Part shown: piece by piece, positions 41,801 through 50,987 of the stretch
Layout of the letters: every line of letters starts with the position of its first letter
Numbering within the stretch: the first letter of the stretch is position 1
Assembly: GCA_025936115.1 (NCBI GenBank)
Contig: JAICTZ010000015.1
Span: forward strand, 1 to 64,000
Reading direction: 5' to 3'
DNA length: 64,000 nt
From: Polyangiaceae bacterium
Lineage (GTDB): Bacteria; Myxococcota_A; Polyangia; Polyangiales; Polyangiaceae
Program-made: the position numbers and the translations under genes
Notes under the pieces: generated by a model
Seen by the model: only the letters and a program-made list of their open reading frames with translations
Database searches by the model: none
Told to the model about the DNA's origin: nothing

Positions 41801-42706
41801 CAGAACGGTTGGTCGAACGTCGGCACGGCGTGTGCCACCGCCGCGCTTTGCAACGCGGCCACCGGCAAGTGCAATACGGCGACGTGCGGCGCCGGCGAGA
41901 CGCGCTGCAACGGCGCGCAGCCCCAGGTCTGCAACACCGATCAGACCAAATGGCTGGACATGGGCATGCCGTGCGTGACGGCCGCGCTCTGTGTTGCGGC
42001 GACCGGCACGTGCATGTCGCCGGCGTGCAATCCGACCGACCGTCGCTGCAACGGAGCCCAACCGCAGGTCTGCAACGCGGACCAAACCGGCTGGGACGAC
42101 AGCGGCATGGCCTGCGCGACCGCCGGATTGTGCTCGATGGGCATGTGCAGCGCCGCTGCCTGCGCCAGGGGCGACATGCGCTGCAACGGCGCGCAGCCGC
42201 AAACGTGCAAGGCGGATCTCACGGGCTGGAGCAACACGGGAACGGCTTGCGCCAGCGCCGCCTTGTGCTCGATGGGTACGTGCACGGACCCGACCTGCAG
42301 CGCTACCGACGTCCGCTGCAGTGGCAATAAGCTGCAGACTTGCAAGGCCGACCTCACTGGGTGGCAAGACAGCGCGACCTGCGACTCCGCCAAGCTGTGC
42401 AACGCCATGGCGGGCAAGTGCGACAAAGCCGCCTGCGCCGCGGGCGACTATCGCTGCAGCGACGCCGTCCTTCAGCAGTGCAACACCGATCTCACGGGCT
42501 GGGACGACAAGGCGACGTGCAGCTCCGCCATGCTGTGCGACAGCGCGAATCACGAGTGCGACGAGTGCAAGGCGCCGCAGTATCAGTGCACGATGAACGT
42601 CCTCTACGACTGCGACACGACCGGCCACTTCGAAATGGTGACGGACTGCGGCATGGACGACACCTGCGACGCGGTCGCGGGTGTGTGCCAGCCGCCCTCA
42701 CCGTAG
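38813..42706 (+). CDS. Lipoprotein with 26 tandem Cys-rich repeats
   Basis: A 1297-residue predicted lipoprotein. Lipobox LLFAGC lies near residue 40. The first usable start is TTG 38813, with no ribosome site, and no ATG or GTG lies between it and the lipobox. The whole mature protein is 26 repeats of 40-55 residues with the plan CxxGxxRCxGxxLxxCxxDxTGWxxxxxCAxxxLC. Units 15-23 (about 41040-42290) are much more alike (CNGAQPQxCNADxTGF), indicating recent duplication or conversion. Each unit has six Cys and should be a small disulfide knot, giving a rod-like surface protein. A single unit of this type occurs in the lipoprotein at 26911. Function unknown; adhesion or surface structure is likely. 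Confidence 0.88.
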   Translation: MVTIANPEGRGAPVARDRQSLSRALCALLLSLLALLFAGCQLVAGDFKVDPAGPASGSTACPGGGSYRCNGEYLLTCGGKDAGWVLKQTCGSADLCDSKDKQCRVCKPGDLRCDGQSREECSQDGKSWHEVEKCESAAICNPTFCGNCKPGEYSCRGERSNVGSVLSKCGADGTWSIELGDCGSDGLCMASLDASRASSTWDEKCMTGACDAGTYSCDGTTLRHCLQDQTGWEVVDTCASKELCAVAVDNSMTATGVIDMCPTGCGTAGAFRCDGMTLGKCRDDLTGFEPVMTCSDDTECNPELGACADLCTPGQYQCNDKTLRRCNTSRHWEDVQVCASAPLCQATNDPTPSGQCLPPGCPAVGAYDCDGVTLSKCRDDLMGWEMVDTCASAALCSAVDKRCNDAACDADELRCFDAGGGKSELRKCNLDRTGWDVVATCAAGQLCSNDPADSGCKMSCPSPTRCNGSELERCTGNGWVHQATCATNDLCSCTLDNSCELGLGTDGCGVVVCGGTLATYQCQGSELEKCAAGRNGWIGQSDCGQASLCYPGTAPSYQDGYCAVCPTAGELRCVSGTPNSTLTKCSPDRTMWSTVQTCNSNGCIDSGTADYCAACAPTQVMCSGPTLQKCATDQRNYVNTTCQSSALCDAAHGQCDVCTPPNSNTCSSKTLQHCSSDGQSIQSQTCPNYCDASGGQCDSCVGGTSRCSDSTLYKCASDGQSETPTMCATAALCNAAKNQCDKPACNPGDHRCLSTQPQICNANQNGWDNTGNACATAALCNATTGTCTAPACAVGQMRCNGAQPQICNADRTGFTNSGSACATAGLCNATTGVCAAPACAVGETRCNGAQPQICNADRTGFTNTGTLCASTALCNAIDGTCSAAQCQPNQVRCNGAQPEICKGDLTGFQANGMACATKALCDKTTGTCNMPACAVGDTRCNGAQPQVCNADRTGFQDSGMACVTAALCTAGTCTAPTCMPDQTRCNGAQPQVCNANQNGWSNVGTACATAALCNAATGKCNTATCGAGETRCNGAQPQVCNTDQTKWLDMGMPCVTAALCVAATGTCMSPACNPTDRRCNGAQPQVCNADQTGWDDSGMACATAGLCSMGMCSAAACARGDMRCNGAQPQTCKADLTGWSNTGTACASAALCSMGTCTDPTCSATDVRCSGNKLQTCKADLTGWQDSATCDSAKLCNAMAGKCDKAACAAGDYRCSDAVLQQCNTDLTGWDDKATCSSAMLCDSANHECDECKAPQYQCTMNVLYDCDTTGHFEMVTDCGMDDTCDAVAGVCQPPSP

Positions 42707-42719
42707 AGGCACGTGCCGT

Positions 42720-44381
42720 TCAGCTCCGCCGCTTGAACAGCCGGCTCCAGGCCGACTGGGCGTGCTCCGGATCCTCGGGCGCGAGACTCGGGCGATCCTT
42801 GGGGCTGTTTCTCAAGCGCTGCTCGTAGAGGCGGACTTCGCGCGCGGCGTCGATGTGGCGCGGGTCCTTGTCGCAGATGAGCCGGAATTCGTGCAGCGCC
42901 GAGCCGTGTCGGCCGACGCGTTTGAAGAAGAGCCCGCGGTACCAGTGCACTTTGACGTTGCCGTCAGCAAACCGGGCAAGGCGCGCGAAATCCGCGGCGA
43001 TGCGCCGGTCGTCGGCGTCGGGCTTGAGCGCCGCGAGCCAGGCAGCGAGGGCCACGTGCTCGGCGCGCTTGGGGTCGTAGACGAGCGCGAGCTTGGCCTC
43101 GCGCTCGGCGGCTTCGAGGTTGCCGCGCGCGAGCGCTGCTTCGGCTTTCTGAAAGGCGAGCTCGGCGCTGAAGGCACGCTCCACGACGGGCGTCGAGTCC
43201 GCGCGGGCTCCGCGCCGGAGCACGGCGTCGTAGCTCGCGCGCGCGGCCGGATCGGCGAGCACATGATGCGCTCGCAGGATGGTCTCGTACACGCGGGCCG
43301 CGCCGTCGCGCACGTCGGCGGCCTCGCTGCCGAGCCGATCGGGGTGCCAGCGCTTCGACAACAAAAAGAATGCCGACTGCACCCGCCGAGGCGGCGCGTT
43401 CTCCGGAATGCCGAGCACGTCGTAGTGCGTGCCTGGCTCCTGCTCGAGCCAGCGGCGGAGCTCCTCTTTGAGCGTGGCGCTCTGCAGGACGGACGGATGA
43501 ATCGAGGGCGGCGAATCACGCCGCAGCGGAGGAGCGGACGCCGTCTCGGTGCGCGCCGCACCCGGCGGTTCGCTGGCGAAGCTCGGCACGCGCGCCGGCG
43601 TCGGCGCGACGAACGGCTCCGCGCCGATGCCGACCGGCGGCGCGCTCGGTAAACCGAGCTCGACCGAGCGCGTCAGCACCAGAAAATAGAGGACGCGCCG
43701 CAGCGACGACTCGAGCGTCGGCTCCGCCTGCAGGAGTTCGCTGAGCCGGCGTGGCCCGCGCTGAAGGAGCGCGAGGACCGCGCGGTCCTCACCGAGAAAG
43801 GAAAAGTAGCTCGGCGGCAGGTTCGGCCGAAGCTCGAGCTTGAGCCCTTCGAGCCGGCGTAGCCCTTGCTCGATCTCGCCAGGCTCTGCGTGGTCGCGCA
43901 CGCCGCGCCAGAGCACCTCGAGCGTGCTCGGCGCAGGTCCGGGTGCGCCCCAGTTGGCCAGAAAATTCGTGCCCGCGAAGTAGCCGTAGTGCGTGCTCCG
44001 CGGACGAGCGAAGAGCCATACGAGCTGGCGCGACAGCTGTTCGCGCAAGCCGAGGGCGAGACGCTCCGCGTCGATGACGCCTTCGCCGAGCAAGAGCTGG
44101 CCGTGCAAGACGTGTTCACGGAGCGCGCGTTCGAGCGTGCGTTCGTGCACTTCCGCGCTGATGGCGCCCGTATCGACCAGCACTTCGCCGAGGTGCGGTG
44201 TCGGCGCCGCGAGCTTCGCCCGGCGCGGGGTGCCGGCTTCGAGATAGACGCCGTGGCGCATGCCGGGCCCCTCGTCGAGAATGAGCGTGCCCGTGAGACG
44301 GTTGTCGAGCGCCTGAATCAAGAGCTCCCCGAACGGAGTGCTCTCGAGGGTGCCGACTGCTTGCGGGACTGGTGCGCTCAT
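42720..44381 (-). CDS. DUF4388 (PATAN) - DnaJ fusion protein
   Basis: A 553-residue cytoplasmic protein. The N-terminal DUF4388/PATAN domain (about 9-110) has GTLESTPFGELLIQALDNRLTG and HGVYLEAGTPRRA. A helical middle region and a Pro/Ala linker (about 250-300) follow. The J domain (about 325-395) has the essential HPD intact (KRWHPDRLGS), and a C-terminal TPR-like helical repeat region covers about 405-520. PATAN domains occur in bacterial signalling proteins, and J domains stimulate Hsp70. The combination suggests recruitment of DnaK to a signalling or motility complex (inference). The stop lies 13 bp from the convergent repeat lipoprotein. Confidence 0.85.
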   Translation of the reverse strand: MSAPVPQAVGTLESTPFGELLIQALDNRLTGTLILDEGPGMRHGVYLEAGTPRRAKLAAPTPHLGEVLVDTGAISAEVHERTLERALREHVLHGQLLLGEGVIDAERLALGLREQLSRQLVWLFARPRSTHYGYFAGTNFLANWGAPGPAPSTLEVLWRGVRDHAEPGEIEQGLRRLEGLKLELRPNLPPSYFSFLGEDRAVLALLQRGPRRLSELLQAEPTLESSLRRVLYFLVLTRSVELGLPSAPPVGIGAEPFVAPTPARVPSFASEPPGAARTETASAPPLRRDSPPSIHPSVLQSATLKEELRRWLEQEPGTHYDVLGIPENAPPRRVQSAFFLLSKRWHPDRLGSEAADVRDGAARVYETILRAHHVLADPAARASYDAVLRRGARADSTPVVERAFSAELAFQKAEAALARGNLEAAEREAKLALVYDPKRAEHVALAAWLAALKPDADDRRIAADFARLARFADGNVKVHWYRGLFFKRVGRHGSALHEFRLICDKDPRHIDAAREVRLYEQRLRNSPKDRPSLAPEDPEHAQSAWSRLFKRRS

Positions 44382-44600
44382 GCTGAAGGTTCGGATTTTC
44401 GAACGTGGACCTAGCGCGTGCTCGCGATGACGTCACGCAAGCAACGACCAGGTTCGACTTTCATCCCTGGGTGTTACGAACGCGTGACCCCGATCACATA
44501 CGACGGACGGAGCCGATCGGATCGCAGAGCTCCGTGCGAGTTCTTGAGTCCGCCCGTCGTTCCTACGGAGCGCGCGCCCCGGGCCGGGAAGCAAGAGTGT

Positions 44601-46931
<2,331 letters not shown>

Positions 46932-47013
46932 GATGAAGCGCTAGAGTTTCCGCCAAAAAATCGCCTTGTCCATCCTTTCGCCATGGAGCCCTGCCCCTCC
47001 GACACGACAGGCC

Positions 47014-47039
47014 ATGGACCCCAATCCATTGGGGTCCAT
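47014..47039. promoter_or_regulatory. 12-bp perfect dyad between kinase and helicase genes
   Basis: Arms ATGGACCCCAAT (47014-47025) and ATTGGGGTCCAT (47028-47039) are separated by only CC. The 2-bp gap fits a protein-binding operator better than a terminator, and no T run follows on either strand. It lies downstream of the kinase stop (47101) and about 80 bp upstream of the helicase start. Confidence 0.5.
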
Positions 47040-47100
47040 CCGCTCGCTCGGAATGCGACGTTCGTGAATTTTGGGGGTGCGGTAGCCGCGCGGCCCGCGC

Positions 47101-50100
47101 TCAGCTGAAGCCCGGTACGAGCATGCGCATCATCTTGTTCGGTTCGACGACCTCTTCCGCTTCGAACGCGGCGAGCGCGCGCTCGACGTGCTCGGCGCCT
47201 TCGCTGCCGCCGACGAGCATACCGAGATGACCGCGTGCGGCGGCCGCGAACAGCGACATCTGGTGCTGCTCGAACAGCGACATGGCGCGCTCGAGGTCGC
47301 GCCGTGCGTGGACGGTGTCGCCCGCCGAGCGGGCGAGCGCCGCCTCGATCAGCGCGGCAAAGGCTTGGGAGCGGCCGAACGGTTGCGCGCGCAGACGCTT
47401 CGCTTGCACGCGGGCGTCGTGACGGAGCTCGCTCGCGCGCGTGGCTTCGCCGCGCGCTTGCAGCGCGTCGGCCGTCGTAAGAGCCGCCACGGCGCGAAGT
47501 TTCCCGAGCTGCGCGCGCAAGACGCCGATGCGCAGGTAATTCGACTCCGTGAGGCGCGGCCACTCTTCGAGCAAGCGCGCGTAAGCGCGTTCGTTCTCCC
47601 CCGCATAAAGATCGACGTACGAACGCGCGATCAAAATGTTGCAGTGCGACAGCTGATAACCGTTCGACCGCCACTCACTGCTCGCGAGTCGCGTCTGCTC
47701 GAGTGCCTCCTCGACGTCGCCGCTCGCGAGCCACGCGGCCCAGCTGTACGCCGTGCGAAAGCACATCGTGGCGTACAGATTTCCGGTGCCGTCCGCCTGC
47801 GCGAGCAGGGGCGGCACCACTTCGCGCAGCTGCTTGAAGCGGCCGAGCCAAAACAGCGAAGCGATCGTGAAGCGCTGGGCGGTCACCGTCTCCCAGACGG
47901 CGCCAGGGCACTTCTGCGTCAATAGCTCGAGCGCACCACCGAGCTCGCTGAGCGCCGTTTCGAGGCGACCCTCGAGGTAGGCGGCGACGCCGTGCACCAC
48001 GCACAGCAGCGCTTGCGCGAGCGGATCGGTGGCGTCGCGCGCCAGTTCGTCGGCCAGCTCGAGCACGCGCGCCGTATGGCGTTCGGCGCCGATGCCCGCA
48101 CTCGACGTGTACGACGCTTCGAGCGTGAGCGCGCGCAGCGTGCGCCGCGGCTCGCCCGCCCCGAGCGCGAGCCGGAGGTGCGTCGCCTGAAAATCGGCGC
48201 CGCGAATGGGATCGATCACTCCGAGCGAGCAGGCGAGCGTCCAGCACGCGTCGATGCGGGCCAGATCTGCGTGGGAAATCTCACTCTCGGCGTGCAACGT
48301 GTGACTGAAGCCTCGGAGCTTCAGACGAAAGCGTCCCACGAGCACGGAAGCGAGCGACGGCGGTCCCGTGAGGCGCTTGTGGATGCCCACCGCTCCGAGC
48401 ACCTCCTGCATCACGGCGAGACCACGATCGACGTGACCCGAGAGCAGCAGCTGTTCGGCGGCGCGGCGCTGGAGATCGAGCGCCTCGCCGGGCGCCGCCG
48501 TGGCTGCGGCGGCGAGATAGGCCTGGGCTGCCGCCGGGCCGTTGCCGGCGTGACCCAGGGCTTCGGCGCGCCGGACCTCGAGCGCGCGGAGCTCGATGCT
48601 CGTGAGCGAGGCTTGGCGCATGCCGCGCGCGTAAAGCTCGGCGGCGTGATTGAAGGCGAGAGCACGCGCCGCTTGATCGGCGGCGACGAGCCAGTGACGA
48701 CCGGCGCTTTCGAGCTCGCCGCCCGCCTCGTAATGGAGCGCGACGAGCTCGGGCTTGCCTTCTCGCCAAGTTTCGAGGGCGCGGGCGAGACTCAGGTGGC
48801 AGCGGCGCCGCACGGGCTCGTCCAGCGTTTGCACGACGATTTCCCGCACACGATCGTGATGGCTCTCGACCAAGTGATCGTCGCGCAGGCCCCAGCTCCG
48901 CGCCAGGCGGCTTGCCTTGAGCACGTCGATGGCCTGCTCGGTGGCGGTCGCGCTGAGTCCGAGCGCAAGCCGCAGGATGCGGCGCGGCAACGGCGTGCCG
49001 CCCACGGCGACGATGCCCATGAGCGCCAGCGCGTCACCCGGCAAGGCTTCGAGCCGGTGCGCGATGAGCTCGGCAAAACTGCGCGGAGCCGGCCCCGCCC
49101 CATTTTCGGTGTCCGTCGCCGCGTGCGCGAGCTCGGCGATGAAGAGCGGATGACCCCCTGCCTCACGGCCAATGGCGCGGGCGGCGTCCGGCGAGCCGTC
49201 CGGCGCGCGCGCCAAAATTTGGCGCGCGAGGGACTCGGCGTCCGCGTCTCCGAGGGGCCCGAGGCGCACGGCGACGGGCTCCGGCAGTACGACGCTGCGT
49301 TCGGCGCGGAGCGCGCTGAGGAGCGGCCCAGGCTCGTCCGGATTGCCACGCGAGGTGCCGATGAACAGCACGGGCACAGGCTCGCTCGCCGAAAATAGGG
49401 GGCCGAGCAGGAGTGCGCTCTCCGCGTCGCTCCATTGCAAGTCGTCGATGACGAGGATCAGCGGACGGAGCTTCCTGAGTCGCGCCAGGAGCTCACGAAA
49501 GGCTGCGATGGCGCGCAAGCGGAGCTGCCCCTGGTCGGTGCCGGTCGCCGGCGCGGCGACACTGGCCACGGCTTGGGCCGCACGCAGCGCCGGAAAGAGC
49601 ACGGTGAGCTCGGCAATACCGGGCGGCAAGAGCGACTCGGCTTCGGCGCGCGGCAACCCGTCGAGCAGCGCGACGATGCCGTCTACCAGGCCGTCGACCG
49701 CCTTGTAACTCATCGACTCGCGCTCGCGGCAGGCGCCGGCGAGCACGAACGTGCGCCGGGTCTCGAGCTGCCGCAGGTAGTGGCGCACGAGCGCCGTCTT
49801 GCCGATACCCGACGGCCCCTCGATCAGGACCATGGCCGGTTCGCCGCGCAAAGACGCTTGCAGCGCCGCCTCGAGCTCGCCGAGCTCCGACTTGCGCCCG
49901 ACGAGCGCGCGACCGCTCGTGGCCGGAATGCTCGACAAAACGCCACCCGAGCTCGATTCGCCGATGCGCCGCAACACTTCCTCGCCCGACGGCCGCGACT
50001 TGGGATCGAGCACGAGGATGTCGAGGCAGAGTCGCTTCAGGTCCTCGGGCGCGGAGCTCAGGCGCTCGGCGGCGGGGCGCCAGAGCGGCAATGACCCGGT

Positions 50101-50769
50101 GAGTGCCTCGTAGAGCACGACACCGAAGGAGTACCAATCCGCCGCTTCGGTGAGCGGCTCGCCGAGCGCCTGCTCGGGTGCCATGTACGCTGGCGTGCCG
50201 GCTCCGGCGCTGCCCTCGCTGAGCCCGATGGGTCGCGCCAGCCCGAAGTCGAGCAGCACGATGTCGTGGTTCGGTGCCGTGATCAAAAAGTTGGAAGGTT
50301 TGAGGTCGGCGTGCAGCGTGTCCGCTCGATGCAGCGCGCGCAGCCCGGCCGCGAGCTGGCGGAAGACGTGCCGCAAGAGCGACGGCGAGGAGCCGGCGGC
50401 GAGCAGCTCCGGCAGCTGCACGCCCTCGACGAGATCCATCGAGAAGTACCAGTCCGAGCCGTCCGAGCAGAGCTCGTGGAGCCGGACGAGGTTCGGGTGC
50501 ACGAGCTCGGCCGCGGCCCGAAACTCGCGTTTGAGGTCACCGATGGAGCGCGGCGCCCACGCGCCGAGGAGCTTCACCGCGACTTCGGCCTGCCGAACGC
50601 GATCGAACGCGGCGAACACCTGGCCCATGCCGCCCGCGCCGAGCGACCGATTCAGGACGAAACGGCCGCCGAGCTCGTCGCCGGGCGCAAACTTACGGCG
50701 CGGTACCGCGTCCGAAGGCGGGTGATACCCGAAGGGCTGTTCGGTGGAGGCGTCGGCACGATTCGACAC
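47101..50769 (-). CDS. Ser/Thr kinase - AAA ATPase - TPR protein
   Basis: A 1222-residue cytoplasmic signalling protein of the PknK type. Kinase domain about 35-270: loop GAGGMGQVF (44-52), K66, HADLKPSN (A154 in place of the usual Arg, so a non-RD kinase), DFG 174-176, and APE as MAPEQ. The AAA/ATPase module starts at VGRKSELGELE (290), with Walker A GPSGIGKT (318-325) and Walker B LILVIDDLQWSD (about 432). A long helical TPR-like region runs to the end. The start is GTG 50769. In the related PknK/MalT-like proteins such layouts link ligand sensing to gene control, but no DNA-binding domain is seen here. It is divergent from the GMC oxidase gene across the palindrome array. Confidence 0.9.
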   Translation of the reverse strand: MSNRADASTEQPFGYHPPSDAVPRRKFAPGDELGGRFVLNRSLGAGGMGQVFAAFDRVRQAEVAVKLLGAWAPRSIGDLKREFRAAAELVHPNLVRLHELCSDGSDWYFSMDLVEGVQLPELLAAGSSPSLLRHVFRQLAAGLRALHRADTLHADLKPSNFLITAPNHDIVLLDFGLARPIGLSEGSAGAGTPAYMAPEQALGEPLTEAADWYSFGVVLYEALTGSLPLWRPAAERLSSAPEDLKRLCLDILVLDPKSRPSGEEVLRRIGESSSGGVLSSIPATSGRALVGRKSELGELEAALQASLRGEPAMVLIEGPSGIGKTALVRHYLRQLETRRTFVLAGACRERESMSYKAVDGLVDGIVALLDGLPRAEAESLLPPGIAELTVLFPALRAAQAVASVAAPATGTDQGQLRLRAIAAFRELLARLRKLRPLILVIDDLQWSDAESALLLGPLFSASEPVPVLFIGTSRGNPDEPGPLLSALRAERSVVLPEPVAVRLGPLGDADAESLARQILARAPDGSPDAARAIGREAGGHPLFIAELAHAATDTENGAGPAPRSFAELIAHRLEALPGDALALMGIVAVGGTPLPRRILRLALGLSATATEQAIDVLKASRLARSWGLRDDHLVESHHDRVREIVVQTLDEPVRRRCHLSLARALETWREGKPELVALHYEAGGELESAGRHWLVAADQAARALAFNHAAELYARGMRQASLTSIELRALEVRRAEALGHAGNGPAAAQAYLAAAATAAPGEALDLQRRAAEQLLLSGHVDRGLAVMQEVLGAVGIHKRLTGPPSLASVLVGRFRLKLRGFSHTLHAESEISHADLARIDACWTLACSLGVIDPIRGADFQATHLRLALGAGEPRRTLRALTLEASYTSSAGIGAERHTARVLELADELARDATDPLAQALLCVVHGVAAYLEGRLETALSELGGALELLTQKCPGAVWETVTAQRFTIASLFWLGRFKQLREVVPPLLAQADGTGNLYATMCFRTAYSWAAWLASGDVEEALEQTRLASSEWRSNGYQLSHCNILIARSYVDLYAGENERAYARLLEEWPRLTESNYLRIGVLRAQLGKLRAVAALTTADALQARGEATRASELRHDARVQAKRLRAQPFGRSQAFAALIEAALARSAGDTVHARRDLERAMSLFEQHQMSLFAAAARGHLGMLVGGSEGAEHVERALAAFEAEEVVEPNKMMRMLVPGFS

Positions 50770-50805
50770 GGGACGGGATCACCGGTGAAGACGAGAAGGT
50801 TAGCG

Positions 50806-50932
50806 CGAAGAGTCGCCACGTGGGGGAAGAGTCGCCACGTGGGGAAGGAGGTGTCGCCCTTTCAGGGCGGCACCTCGAAAGCGAGGCGGCACCTCGAAAG
50901 CGAGGCGGCACCGCGAAAACGAGGCATCACAC
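50806..50932. repeat. Array of short palindromes/hairpins in a divergent promoter
   Basis: Two copies of GTCGCCACGTGGGG contain the palindrome CCACGTGG (50816-50823 and 50835-50842, 19 bp apart). They are followed by a CGCCCT-TTC-AGGGCG hairpin (50855-50869) and three 19-bp tandem units CGGCACCTCGAAAGCGAGG (50868-50886, 50887-50905, 50906-50924), each a small CCTCG/CGAGG hairpin. The array ends about 56 bp before the oxidase start. Confidence 0.8.
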
Positions 50933-50987
50933 GAAAAAATGCCTACTTCTCTCGCGCGGGAAGAGCAGTATCTTGGAAAGAATCAGC

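Noticed and set aside
40568..42628. Long minus-strand frame antisense to the 26-repeat protein
   Set aside because: Its periodicity follows the opposite-strand repeats, with the wrong residue chemistry for a protein family.
44428..44435. TGACGTCA palindrome upstream of the DUF4388-DnaJ gene
   Set aside because: A lone 8-bp palindrome in GC-rich DNA is expected by chance; no second site nearby.
50868..50924. Possible CRISPR array
   Set aside because: Units of 19 bp are contiguous with no spacers, and no cas genes are present.
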